From: Saccharothrix sp. NRRL B-16314
GTDB taxonomy: Bacteria > Actinomycetota > Actinomycetes > Mycobacteriales > Pseudonocardiaceae
DNA length: 64,000 bases
Reading direction: 5' to 3'
Assembly: GCF_000716595.1 (NCBI RefSeq)
Contig: NZ_JNXC01000005.1
Coordinates: 62,001 to 126,000 of the forward strand
The position numbers and the translations under genes are program-made. Of this stretch, positions 41,920-50,560 are shown piece after piece (the stretch's first letter is position 1; the number at the start of each line of letters is the position of its first letter). The notes under the pieces are model-generated. The model saw nothing but the letters and a program-made list of their open reading frames with translations, did no database searches and had not been told where the DNA came from.

Positions 41920-42021
41920 TCGTACAACGGCGGAGGCCCAAGCCTAGACGTCCGGACAACGGGAAGCATGGTTGGAAGTCCTACCGTTGGGCTACCAACC
42001 CTGTGGCGTTAGGAGCTGCTT

Positions 42022-43647
42022 GTGGATGCCGTCACCACGGTCCCCGCACCGGTGAACGAGCCCGTTCTCGGCTATGCCCCCGGCACCCCGGAACGCGCCC
42101 AGTTGCAGGCGAGGCTGGCCGAACTGGCCAAGGAGCCCACCGAGCTGACCCTCACCATCGGCGGTGAGCAGCGGGTCGGCGGTGGCGAGCGCTACGACGT
42201 CGTGCAGCCGCACAACCACGGTGCCGTCCTCGGCACCCTGCACGGCGCCACGCAGCAGGACACCCGCGACGCCATCGCCGCCGCCAAGCAGGCCGCGCCC
42301 GCGTGGCGTGCCATGTCCTACGACGACCGTGCGGCGATCCTGCTCCGCGCCGCCGAGCTGCTCTCGACCAAGTGGCGGCAGACGCTCAACGCCGCCACGA
42401 TGCTCGGCCAGTCCAAGACCGCGGTGCAGGCCGAGATCGACGCCGCCTGCGAGCTGATCGACTTCTGGCGCTTCAACGTCTCGTTCGGCCGGCAGCTGCT
42501 CGCCGAGCAGCCGCAGTCCTCCCCCGGCGTGTGGAACCGCACGGACCACCGCCCGCTGGAGGGGTTCGTCTACGCGATCACCCCGTTCAACTTCACCGCC
42601 ATCGCGGGCAACCTGCCCACCGCCCCCGCCCTGATGGGCAACGTGGTGCTGTGGAAGCCGTCGCCGACGCAGTCGCTCGCCGCGCACCACACCATGCGGC
42701 TGCTGGAAGAGGCGGGCCTGCCGCCCGGCGTGATCAACCTGCTGCCCGGTGACGGCCTGGCCGTGTCCGAGGTGGCGCTGGCCGACCCCGACCTGGCGGG
42801 CATCCACTTCACCGGGTCGACGCGGACGTTCCAGCACCTGTGGGGCCAGGTCGGCGCGAACATCGCCGGCTACCGGTCGTACCCGCGGATCGTCGGCGAG
42901 ACCGGCGGCAAGGACTTCGTGCTCGCGCACCCGTCGGCCGACGTGGACGTGCTGCGCACGGCGCTGGTCCGCGGCGCGTTCGAGTACCAGGGCCAGAAGT
43001 GCTCCGCCGCGTCCCGCGCCTACGTGCCGCGCTCGGTGTGGAACCGGATGAAGGACGACTTCCTGGCCGACGTCGAGTCGCTGACCGTGGGTGACGTCAC
43101 GGACCTGTCGAACTTCATGGGCGCGGTGATCGACCGGCGTTCGTTCGACAAGCTGTCCGGCGTCCTCCAGGCCGCCCGCGACGACGACCAGCTGGAAGTC
43201 GTGGCCGGTGGCACGGCGGACGACTCCGAGGGCTTCTTCGTGCGGCCGACCGTGCTGCTGGGCAGCAACCCGTCGCACGAGGTGTTCACGACGGAGTACT
43301 TCGGGCCGGTGCTCGCGGTGCACGTGTTCGACGACGCCGACTACGACACCGTGCTGCGGCAGATGGAGAGCGCCGCGCCGTACGCGCTGACCGGGGCGAT
43401 CATCGCCCAGGACCGGGCCGCCGTCGCGCACGCCCGCGACGAGCTGCGGTTCGCCGCCGGCAACTTCTACGTCAACGACAAGCCGACCGGCGCGGTCGTG
43501 GGTCAGCAGCCGTTCGGCGGCGGGCGCGCGTCGGGCACCAACGACAAGGCGGGCTCGGTGCACAACCTGCTGCGCTGGGTCAGCCCGCGTTCGATCAAGG
43601 AGACGTTCACGGCTCCCACCTCCTACCGCTACCCGCACCAGGGGTGA
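42022..43647 (+). CDS. pruA: L-glutamate gamma-semialdehyde dehydrogenase
   Basis: A 541-aa 1-pyrroline-5-carboxylate dehydrogenase, the second step of proline degradation to glutamate. NAD site and active site are intact: VYAITPFNFTAIAGNLPTAP, IHFTGSTRTFQHLWGQVG, general-base Glu in VGETGGKDFVLAHPS and nucleophile Cys in EYQGQKCSAASRAYVP. GTG start at 42022. It overlaps the proline dehydrogenase start by 4 bp (GTGA), so intermediate handover between co-translated enzymes is likely. Confidence 0.95.
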   Translation: MDAVTTVPAPVNEPVLGYAPGTPERAQLQARLAELAKEPTELTLTIGGEQRVGGGERYDVVQPHNHGAVLGTLHGATQQDTRDAIAAAKQAAPAWRAMSYDDRAAILLRAAELLSTKWRQTLNAATMLGQSKTAVQAEIDAACELIDFWRFNVSFGRQLLAEQPQSSPGVWNRTDHRPLEGFVYAITPFNFTAIAGNLPTAPALMGNVVLWKPSPTQSLAAHHTMRLLEEAGLPPGVINLLPGDGLAVSEVALADPDLAGIHFTGSTRTFQHLWGQVGANIAGYRSYPRIVGETGGKDFVLAHPSADVDVLRTALVRGAFEYQGQKCSAASRAYVPRSVWNRMKDDFLADVESLTVGDVTDLSNFMGAVIDRRSFDKLSGVLQAARDDDQLEVVAGGTADDSEGFFVRPTVLLGSNPSHEVFTTEYFGPVLAVHVFDDADYDTVLRQMESAAPYALTGAIIAQDRAAVAHARDELRFAAGNFYVNDKPTGAVVGQQPFGGGRASGTNDKAGSVHNLLRWVSPRSIKETFTAPTSYRYPHQG

Positions 43648-44573
43648 ACGTGCTGAGGTCAACGCTGCTCGCCGCCTCGCGCTCCGGGGCCGTCCGCGGG
43701 CTGGTCGAACGCACGCCGCTGACCCGACCGGTCGTCCGGCGCTTCATCTCCGGTGACGACGTCGACGCGGCCGTCGCCACCACCGGCGAGGTGCTGGCCG
43801 ACGGCCGGTACGTCACTCTCGACCACCTCGGCGAGGACACCCTCGACGCGGCGCAGGCGACGGCCACCGTCGACGCGTACCTTGACCTGCTTCGCCGTCT
43901 CGAACTGGCCGGGCACACCGGGCGGGCCGAGGTGTCGGTGAAGCTGTCGGCGGTGGGCCAGATGCTGCCCTCGGACGGCGAGAAGATCGCGCTGGAGAAC
44001 GCGCGGCGGATCTGCGTGGCGGCGGGCGCGGTCGGGACGACGGTCACCCTCGACATGGAGGACCACACGACCACCGACTCGACGTTGGGCATCCTGCGCG
44101 AGCTGCGGGTGGACTTCCCGTGGGTGGGCGCGGTGGTGCAGTCGTACCTGAAGCGGACCGAGCAGGACTGCCGGGACCTGGCGCACGCCGGTTCACGGGT
44201 GCGGCTGTGCAAGGGCGCGTACAACGAGCCCGCTTCGGTGGCGTTCCAGGACAAGGGGGACGTCGACCGGTCGTACGTGCGCTGCCTGAAGGTCCTGATG
44301 GCGGGCGACGGCTACCCGATGGTCGCCACGCACGACCCTCGGATGATCAAGGTCGCGGGCGACCTCGCCGGTGACCGGTCGCCGGACAGCTACGAGTACC
44401 AGATGCTGTACGGCATCCGACCGGACGAGCAGCGCCGCATCGCCGCCGCGGGCAACCGGATGCGCGTGTACGTGCCCTACGGCAACGAGTGGTACGGGTA
44501 CTTCATGCGGCGGCTGGCGGAGCGTCCGGCGAACGTGGTCTTCTTCCTGCGCTCCCTGATCACCACGGGCTAG
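43644..44573 (+). CDS. Proline dehydrogenase
   Basis: A 309-aa FAD-dependent monofunctional PRODH, oxidising proline to pyrroline-5-carboxylate. Conserved strands of the TIM barrel appear as VTLDMEDHTTTDSTLGIL, VVQSYLKRTEQDCRDLA, VRLCKGAYNEPASVAF, MVATHDPRMIKVAG and YEYQMLYGIRPDEQRRIAA, with the substrate Arg pair near YFMRRLAERPANV. GTG at 43644 overlaps the pruA stop. Together with pruA it forms a complete proline-to-glutamate route. Confidence 0.95.
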   Translation: MNVLRSTLLAASRSGAVRGLVERTPLTRPVVRRFISGDDVDAAVATTGEVLADGRYVTLDHLGEDTLDAAQATATVDAYLDLLRRLELAGHTGRAEVSVKLSAVGQMLPSDGEKIALENARRICVAAGAVGTTVTLDMEDHTTTDSTLGILRELRVDFPWVGAVVQSYLKRTEQDCRDLAHAGSRVRLCKGAYNEPASVAFQDKGDVDRSYVRCLKVLMAGDGYPMVATHDPRMIKVAGDLAGDRSPDSYEYQMLYGIRPDEQRRIAAAGNRMRVYVPYGNEWYGYFMRRLAERPANVVFFLRSLITTG

Positions 44574-44626
44574 ACGACTACCCGCGGCCACCGACACTGT
44601 CGGACCCTGCTTGCACAATCAGAGGC

Positions 44627-46300
44627 ATGCTCATCGCTCTGGTGTCGCACGCGGAGAACGCGGGTCGGTTGCGCGTGCTCTCCGACGCCGGGGTGCCCGA
44701 GGGGTCTGTGGTCGAGACTTCGGATCTGGCGGCAGCCGTGTCCGATCTGGAGGCTCGGCACAGACCCCGGTGGCTGTGGGCGGAGACGAACGAGGTCTAC
44801 CCCGGCCTGCTGGCGCGCGGTGTCCGGGTGGAGCGGTGCCAGGACCTGGCGCACGCCGAGTACCTGGTGCTGGCCTACCAGGGCAGGCACAGCGAGCCGC
44901 GTGGCCTGGGTGCGGCGATCGCCCGGCTGCGCGGCCTGCCCGTGCCGGACGACCACGGCCCGCGCAAGCGGGACACCCAGCCGACCCTGTTCGAACCCGA
45001 GCAGGAGCGGCTGCCCGGTGGCGTCGACCCGTTGGACGCGGTGATCGCGGTGCACGCCGAGCAGCAGCGGGTGGTGGCGACGCTCGGGCACGCCGACCGG
45101 CTCCGGCTGCTGTTCGCGGCCGAGGCGGCGAGCGCGCTGGCCGCCGCCGAGATGACCCACTTCGGCCTGCCGTGGCGGGCTGACGTGCACGAGAAGCTGC
45201 TGGTGGACACGCTGGGCCCCCGCACGGCCAACGGCGTGCGGCCCCGCAGGCTCGCGGAGTTGGCGGACCGGATCACGGCGGCGTTCGGCGGGAAGCAGGT
45301 CAACCCGGACCACCCGCCGGGCATCGTGCGCGCGTTCGCACGGGAGGGCATCGACATCCCGTCGGCTCGGGCGTGGGTGCTCAAGAAGGTGGACCACCCG
45401 GCGGTGGAGCCGCTGCTGGAGTACAAGGAACTGGCCCGGTTGTGGGTGGCGCACGGCTGGTCGTGGCTGGACTCGTGGGTCGCCGACGGCAGGTTCCGAC
45501 CGGACTACGTGGTGTCCGGCGTGGTGTCCGGGCGGTGGGCCACGCGCGGTGGTGCGGCGTTGCAGATCCCGCGCACGCTGCGCACGGCGGTGCGCGCCGA
45601 TCCGGGGTGGAAGCTGGTGGCGGCGGACGCGGCCCAGTTGGAGCCGCGGGTGCTGGCGGCGTTGTCGGAAGACCGCCGGTTCACCGAGGTCTCCGGTGAC
45701 GACGACCTGTACACGACGCTGGCCGAGGAGGCGTTCGACGGCGACCGGGGTCGGGCGAAGCTCGCGATGCTGTCCGCGATGTACGGCGGCACGGGCGGTG
45801 AGGCGGGTCCGGCGATGGCGGTGCTGCGCCGCCGGTTCCCCGAGGCCGTCGGGTACGTGGAGGCCGCCGCGCTGGCGGGTGAGCAGGGCCGGATGGTGCG
45901 GTCCCGGCTGGGCCGGACGAGCCCGCCGCCGTCCGAGGCGTGGCGTGAGGCGACCGGTGACACGGACGTCGGCGAGGACGCGCTGCGCCGGTCGCGGCGA
46001 GCGGTGCGGGACTGGGGCCGGTTCACCCGCAACTTCGTGGTCCAGGCCAGCGCGGCGGACTGGACGGCCGCGCTGCTGGGGGCGTTGCGACGGCGGTTGC
46101 ACCAGTCGGCGCGGGGCTCGCACCTGGTGTTCTTCCAGCACGACGAGGTGCTGGTGCACTGCCCGGAGGAGTTGGCCGAGGTGGTGTGCGCGGAGGTCAC
46201 GGCGGCAGGCGAGGAGGCGTCCCGGCTGGTGTTCGGCTCGACACCGGTCCGCTTCCCGCTCAAGGCCGTTGCGGTGGACAGCTACGCCGACGCCAAGTAG
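44627..46300 (+). CDS. PolA-like DNA polymerase (bifunctional exonuclease/polymerase family)
   Basis: A 557-aa family-A polymerase without a 5' nuclease domain. Motif A is KLVAADAAQLEPRVLAAL, motif B is RGRAKLAMLSAMYGGTGGEA and motif C is LVFFQHDEVLVHCPEE with the catalytic HDE. The N-terminal ~180 residues occupy the place of a 3'-5' exonuclease, but its acidic motifs are not evident, so proofreading is doubtful. The usual Mycobacterium/Streptomyces relatives are of the same size. ATG 44627 is chosen because upstream codons belong to the preceding gene. Probably a repair polymerase. Confidence 0.88.
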   Translation: MLIALVSHAENAGRLRVLSDAGVPEGSVVETSDLAAAVSDLEARHRPRWLWAETNEVYPGLLARGVRVERCQDLAHAEYLVLAYQGRHSEPRGLGAAIARLRGLPVPDDHGPRKRDTQPTLFEPEQERLPGGVDPLDAVIAVHAEQQRVVATLGHADRLRLLFAAEAASALAAAEMTHFGLPWRADVHEKLLVDTLGPRTANGVRPRRLAELADRITAAFGGKQVNPDHPPGIVRAFAREGIDIPSARAWVLKKVDHPAVEPLLEYKELARLWVAHGWSWLDSWVADGRFRPDYVVSGVVSGRWATRGGAALQIPRTLRTAVRADPGWKLVAADAAQLEPRVLAALSEDRRFTEVSGDDDLYTTLAEEAFDGDRGRAKLAMLSAMYGGTGGEAGPAMAVLRRRFPEAVGYVEAAALAGEQGRMVRSRLGRTSPPPSEAWREATGDTDVGEDALRRSRRAVRDWGRFTRNFVVQASAADWTAALLGALRRRLHQSARGSHLVFFQHDEVLVHCPEELAEVVCAEVTAAGEEASRLVFGSTPVRFPLKAVAVDSYADAK

Positions 46301-46336
46301 GGCTTTTGGGCCGTTCGGTCTCTTGAACGATCAGTG

Positions 46337-46350
46337 TGAGAGCGCTCTCA
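46337..46350. promoter_or_regulatory. LacI/CebR-type operator upstream of GH16 gene
   Basis: TGAGAGCGCTCTCA is a perfect 14-bp palindrome 61 bp before the glucanase start. It closely resembles the actinomycete CebR site TGGGAGCGCTCCCA. Sugar-responsive repression of the secreted glucanase is inferred; no LacI gene is adjacent. Confidence 0.75.
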
Positions 46351-46411
46351 TGGATGCAGGCAATGTGTTGCCGTGCCGAACCAAGGAACAGTGACAAGGA
46401 GGTCACCGCTC

Positions 46412-47794
46412 ATGGAGTTCAGCCGGACCAAACGCGTTCTCGTCACCGCCGCCGCCCTGATCACCGCTGTCCCGCTCGCGGTCGTCGCCACGATGGCCGA
46501 CGCGTCCGTGCCCTCGACCCCGCAGGGCTGGACGCTCCAGTGGAGCGACGACTTCAACGGCTCCGCGAACACCCTGCCGTCGTCCTCGAACTGGATCATC
46601 GACCTCGGCCACGGCTACCCCGGAGGCCCCGGCAACTGGGGCACCGGCGAGATCCAGAACTACACCAACAACACGAACAACATCAAACTCGACGGGTCGG
46701 GCAACCTGCGGATCACCGCCCTGCGCGACGGCGGCGGCAACTGGACGTCCGCCCGCATCGAGACCCAGCGTGCGAACTTCAAACCGCCGGCCGGCGGCAA
46801 ACTCGCCATCGAGGGCCGCGTCCAGATGCCCAACGTCACCGGCCAGGCCGCGCTCGGCTACTGGCCCGCGTTCTGGGCGCTCGGCTCGCCCTACCGCGGC
46901 AACTACTGGAACTGGCCCGCCATCGGCGAGTTCGACATCATGGAGAACGTCAACGGCATCAACTCCGTGTGGGGCGTGCTGCACTGCGGCGTGAACCCCG
47001 GCGGGCCGTGCAACGAGACGAACGGCCTCGGCGCGAGCCGGACGTGCCCCGGCTCGTCGTGCCAGTCGGCGTTCCACACCTACCGGTTCGAGTGGGACGA
47101 GAGCTCGTCGCCCAAGGCGTTCCGCTGGTACGTGGACGGCCAGCAGTTCCACAGCGTCAACCAGAACCAGTTCGACGCGACCACGTGGAACAACATGACC
47201 AGCCACGCGGGCTACTTCCTGCTGCTGAACCTGGCCGTCGGCGGCGCGTTCCCCAACGGCGTGGCGGGCCACGGCACGCCGACCTCGGCGACCGTGCCGG
47301 GTCACTCGATGCTGGTGGACTACGTGGCGGTGTGGACCGCGGGCGGTGGCACCCAGCCGACGACCACGACCACCAACCCGCCCGGCGGGAGCGGGTGGGA
47401 CGCGTTCAGCGACATCCAGGCCGAGCAGGCCACGTCGCGGTCCGGTGGCTTCACCGAGGCAGGTGACGGCGGGCAGACCGTCGCGCAGCTGAGCAACGGC
47501 AACTCGCTGCGGTTCTCCGGCGTCCGGTTCGGTTCCCGCACCGCCACGCAGTTCGTCGCACGGGCCGCGTCCGGCGCGTCGGGAGGGGTGAGCGGCCTGG
47601 TCGAAGTGCGTCTCGACAGCCCGACCGCCACACCCGTCGGCAGCTTCGCCATCGGCAACACCGGCGGCTGGCAGAGCTGGCGCACGGTGCCCGCGAACAT
47701 CTCCGGGATCACCGGGACGCACGACGTGTACGTGACGTTCACCAGCGGCCAGCCCGCGCCGTACGTGAGCCTGAACTGGGTCCGGTTCGGGTAA
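46412..47794 (+). CDS. Secreted GH16 beta-glucanase with C-terminal carbohydrate-binding module
   Basis: A 460-aa exported glycosidase, probably an endo-beta-1,3-glucanase (laminarinase). Signal peptide RVLVTAAALITAVPLAVVAT; GH16 domain about 35-310 with the catalytic ExDxxE in AIGEFDIMENVNG, also NWGTGEIQNYTNN and GYFLLLNLAVGG. A Thr/Pro linker (TQPTTTTTNPPGGSG) leads to a CBM6/35-like domain (about 330-460; FSDIQAEQATSRSGGFTEAG, GVSGLVEVRLDSPT). ATG 46412 follows AAGGAGG. Expression is probably under the palindrome at 46337. Confidence 0.93.
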   Translation: MEFSRTKRVLVTAAALITAVPLAVVATMADASVPSTPQGWTLQWSDDFNGSANTLPSSSNWIIDLGHGYPGGPGNWGTGEIQNYTNNTNNIKLDGSGNLRITALRDGGGNWTSARIETQRANFKPPAGGKLAIEGRVQMPNVTGQAALGYWPAFWALGSPYRGNYWNWPAIGEFDIMENVNGINSVWGVLHCGVNPGGPCNETNGLGASRTCPGSSCQSAFHTYRFEWDESSSPKAFRWYVDGQQFHSVNQNQFDATTWNNMTSHAGYFLLLNLAVGGAFPNGVAGHGTPTSATVPGHSMLVDYVAVWTAGGGTQPTTTTTNPPGGSGWDAFSDIQAEQATSRSGGFTEAGDGGQTVAQLSNGNSLRFSGVRFGSRTATQFVARAASGASGGVSGLVEVRLDSPTATPVGSFAIGNTGGWQSWRTVPANISGITGTHDVYVTFTSGQPAPYVSLNWVRFG

Positions 47795-47801
47795 CCAGCT
47801 C

Positions 47802-47843
47802 GTGGCGGGCCGCGTGGACGCCTCCTCCTGCGCGGCCCGCCAC
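47802..47843 (+). terminator. Strong hairpin after GH16 gene
   Basis: GTGGCGGGCCGCG (47802-47814) pairs perfectly with CGCGGCCCGCCAC (47831-47843), a 13-bp GC-rich stem 8 bp after the stop. Confidence 0.75.
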
Positions 47844-47856
47844 TACCATCGTCGAG

Positions 47857-48531
47857 GTGTACGAGGAACGCCCGTTCCCCGGTCTGGCCTGCGTGTGGCG
47901 GCGGACCACGTCGTCGCCCGCCGTGGGGCGGGTCGTGCCGGACGGGTGCACGGACATCATCTACTCGGCCACCACCGGTGACGTGTTCGTGGCCGGGCCG
48001 GACACGGTCGGGCACGTCACCCGGATGGCGTCGGGCGCGCTGTTCGGTGTGCGTTTCGGCCCCGGGGTGGGGCCTTCGGCGTTCGGCGTGCCCGCGGTCG
48101 AGCTGCGTGACCAGCGCGTGCCGCTGGCGGCGCTGTGGGGGCCGTCCGCCCGCCTGGAGGATGCGCTGGGGTCGGCGGACGACCCGTGCTCGGTGCTCGC
48201 GTCGGTCGCGTCGACCCGGTTGCGGACGACTCCGCCGGACCCCGCGGTCGGTGCGATCGCGTCGGCCGTGTCGTCGGTCGGCGTCGCCGAGCTGGCCCGG
48301 TCGTTGGGGCTCAGCACCCGGCAGCTGCACCGGCGCAGCCTGGCCGCGTTCGGCTACGGCCCCAAGGTGCTGCACCGGGTGCTGCGGTTCGACCGGGCGG
48401 TCAAGCTGGCGTGGGCGGGCGTGCCGTTCGCCGACGTCGCCCACCGCACCGGGTACTCGGACCAGGCGCACCTGTCCCGCGAGGTGCGCGAACTGGCCGG
48501 CGTGCCGCTGGGTCAGCTGATCCGGCCGTAG
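47857..48531 (+). CDS. AraC family transcriptional regulator
   Basis: A 224-aa regulator with a DUF6597-type N-terminal sensor (VVPDGCTDIIYSATTGDVFV, GALFGVRFGPGVGPSAFGV) and a C-terminal AraC double HTH (VAELARSLGLSTRQLHRRSL, DVAHRTGYSDQAHLSREVRE). The start is GTG at 47857. The end overlaps the convergent 48513 gene by 19 bp. Targets unknown. Confidence 0.88.
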   Translation: MYEERPFPGLACVWRRTTSSPAVGRVVPDGCTDIIYSATTGDVFVAGPDTVGHVTRMASGALFGVRFGPGVGPSAFGVPAVELRDQRVPLAALWGPSARLEDALGSADDPCSVLASVASTRLRTTPPDPAVGAIASAVSSVGVAELARSLGLSTRQLHRRSLAAFGYGPKVLHRVLRFDRAVKLAWAGVPFADVAHRTGYSDQAHLSREVRELAGVPLGQLIRP

Positions 48532-49376
48532 GCGCGCAGGGTCAGCAACGCCTCGATCGTGACGACCGGCCGCCACTCGTAAGTGGTCACCGGGGTCCAC
48601 GCGGGCCACGGGAACGTCCACCCTCCGTCGTCCTGCTGCTGCGCGGCGAGCTCGTCGAGGTCCCGGCTCATCTCGTCGTCGCCGAACCACTTCCGGGCCA
48701 GGCCGTCCGGGGTCGACGCGTAGTGGTGCGGCTTGTGCGTCTCCCCCGCCGCGTAGCCCTCGTGGGCCTGCCCGTCGCCGAGGTCGACCAGCCCTTGCTC
48801 GCGCACCAGCGCACCCAGCCGCTCTGCGTGGCGTTCGGCCCACGGCCGGTCGGGCGCGTGGTCGAGGAACCGGACGCACGCGCCGACCTCGTACGGGTGC
48901 GACTTGGCCAGGTCCTCGATGCGCCGCCGGCAGAAGTCCGTGGCCCCGTCCAGCCACGCGTGCTCGACGGCCGTCTTGTGCAGGACGCCCGCCAGCAGCG
49001 CCGTCATCAGCAGGTCGCTGTCCTCGGACACCTGCCACCACGGCGCCCGCGGGTGGTCGCGTGCCGTGGTCAGGCAGTTCGGCACCCCGCCGTCCGGGTT
49101 GGTGATCGTGGTCAGGAAGTCGCACGCCTGCTCGACGTGGTCGGTGACGCCCACCTCGTGCAGCAGGGACAACGCGGTGTACGTGTGCAACGGCTGACTC
49201 GTCGGCCCACGCCCGTCCGGCTCCAGCGCGTGCCCGAACCCGCCGTCGTCGTTCCGGTACGCGAGGACCGCCGCCACGACGGGCGCCGCCGGTCCGCCGT
49301 CGAACAGGTGCAGGAAGCGCCGCTGCTCCAGGACGCGCGCGTTGTGCCAGAGGAAAGAACGAGCTGCTTCGATCAT
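48513..49376 (-). CDS. Prenyltransferase/squalene-cyclase-like repeat protein
   Basis: A 287-aa alpha-barrel-type protein. Repeats of the terpene cyclase/prenyltransferase fold are visible (AYRNDDGGFGHALEPDGRGP, ITNPDGGVPNCLTT, QQQDDGGWTFPWPAWTP). No DxDD or DDxxD cyclase motif is seen, so cyclase function is not supported. The start at 49376 (MIEAARSF) is preferred; the upstream extension reads across the promoter region. Function unknown. Confidence 0.72.
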   Translation of the reverse strand: MIEAARSFLWHNARVLEQRRFLHLFDGGPAAPVVAAVLAYRNDDGGFGHALEPDGRGPTSQPLHTYTALSLLHEVGVTDHVEQACDFLTTITNPDGGVPNCLTTARDHPRAPWWQVSEDSDLLMTALLAGVLHKTAVEHAWLDGATDFCRRRIEDLAKSHPYEVGACVRFLDHAPDRPWAERHAERLGALVREQGLVDLGDGQAHEGYAAGETHKPHHYASTPDGLARKWFGDDEMSRDLDELAAQQQDDGGWTFPWPAWTPVTTYEWRPVVTIEALLTLRAYGRIS

Positions 49377-49525
49377 GCGCCAACGGTAGGCGTGATGGGG
49401 ACCCGCGGTCTTGAACGGATCGGACGTTCGTCCCCCACAAGGAGCAACCGTCCCGATAGCCCCAATGGGGCAGAGACCCTGTGCCATCATCATTTCGGGT
49501 AGTTCGGCGTGAGGGGAGCACGACA

Positions 49526-49942
49526 ATGTTCGACGCCGAGATCGGCGGTGCCGCGAAGCAGATCGGGTTCGTGGCCGACACGGTGTCCGCAGGGCCGGCC
49601 GGTGCGGGGCTGGTCGCCGGTCAGACGAAGTTCAGCGTCGACCCCCAGCAGGCCCAGAAGCTGATCGACGGCCTGATCGAGGCCCGCGACCGGCTGCAAG
49701 AACTGCTCAACCAGTCGTACGCGATCAGCAACATCTCCTCGCCCGGCAAGGACCCCTACAGCGGGTTCGCCACCCTCGCGATCCAACGCGCGGGAGGAAC
49801 GGAACCCGGCGGGTACGGGTGGGCCAACAAAGCGGCCTTCGAGGCGTTGAACAACACTATCGACAACATCCAAGCGGCCCTGGAGACCTACAAGAACCAG
49901 GACCAGGCGACCGCCGACGCCTTCCAGGGCGAAGGGAAGTAA
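49526..49942 (+). CDS. PE/WXG-like type VII secretion substrate
   Basis: A 138-aa mostly helical protein opening a four-gene group with a lipoprotein, a PPE-like protein and an EspG-like chaperone. Near the C-terminus ETYKNQDQATADAF contains YKNQD, a match to the YxxxD/E type VII secretion signal. The central part has two helices around a Gly/Pro turn (QKLIDGLIEARDRLQELLNQ, AAFEALNNTIDNIQAAL). Probably the PE-like partner of the 50561 protein. ATG 49526 follows GAGGGGA. Confidence 0.78.
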   Translation: MFDAEIGGAAKQIGFVADTVSAGPAGAGLVAGQTKFSVDPQQAQKLIDGLIEARDRLQELLNQSYAISNISSPGKDPYSGFATLAIQRAGGTEPGGYGWANKAAFEALNNTIDNIQAALETYKNQDQATADAFQGEGK

Positions 49943-49944
49943 CC

Positions 49945-50556
49945 GTGAGGCGAGCAGTGCTGGCAGTTCTCTCCGCAGCAGCCATCACGGCGCTGGCCGG
50001 TTGCTCCATGCAGGGCACACCCTCACCCGCGACGACCACCACGACCACCACGGCGGCCGGCGGTCAGACCACGACCGGGTCGGCCGGCAACGGCGACGCG
50101 CCCGCGATCACCGGCCCGGAGTTGGACGTGTCGAAGCTCGGTGGCCCCTGCGGGCTGCTCAAGAGCGACCAGTTGGCCGCGCGCGGCGTGACCAAGCCCG
50201 GCACCGAGCGGACCGATCCGGCCGGGCCCGCCTGCCAGTGGCGGCCTGACGACCGAGCCGACGGCACCAGCTTCAGCATCTCGTTCCTGGAGAAGACCAA
50301 GGGCCTCGAAGGCTTCTACGAGAACCGCGACAAGAACCCGGTGTTCGAGCCGATCGAGGTCGGCGGGTACCCGGCGGTGAACGGTGACCCCACCGATGCC
50401 AAGAGCGGCACCTGCTCAACGGCCGTGGGAACCGCGAAGGACGAAGGCTTCCTGGTCCAGATCAACGTCAACGACAAGAAGCTGCCCGAGTACACCAACC
50501 CGTGCTCCGTCTCCAGCGCCATCGCGGAGACGGTCGTCGAAAACCTGAAGGGGTAG
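49945..50556 (+). CDS. DUF3558-type lipoprotein of the T7SS group
   Basis: A 203-aa lipoprotein: signal VRRAVLAVLSAAAITALAGC ending in lipobox LAGC, a long Thr-rich linker, then a DUF3558 domain with conserved cysteines (LGGPCGLLKSDQLAARGVT, PACQWRPDDRADG, SGTCSTAVGTAKDEG, NPCSVSSAIAETVVENL). GTG 49945 lies 2 bp after the preceding stop, so it is coupled. Function unknown; extracytoplasmic anchor inferred. Confidence 0.85.
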   Translation: MRRAVLAVLSAAAITALAGCSMQGTPSPATTTTTTTAAGGQTTTGSAGNGDAPAITGPELDVSKLGGPCGLLKSDQLAARGVTKPGTERTDPAGPACQWRPDDRADGTSFSISFLEKTKGLEGFYENRDKNPVFEPIEVGGYPAVNGDPTDAKSGTCSTAVGTAKDEGFLVQINVNDKKLPEYTNPCSVSSAIAETVVENLKG

Positions 50557-50560
50557 GGAC

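Noticed and set aside
44627..46300. Phage-type or element-borne DNA polymerase
   Set aside because: GC and codon use equal the neighbours and no phage genes are present. It matches the chromosomal PolA-like family of actinobacteria.
47320..49581. 753-codon open frame on the minus strand
   Set aside because: It crosses the GH16 end, the hairpin, the AraC gene and part of the 48513 gene in a wrong frame. Low-complexity Arg/Pro/Gly composition and no domain.
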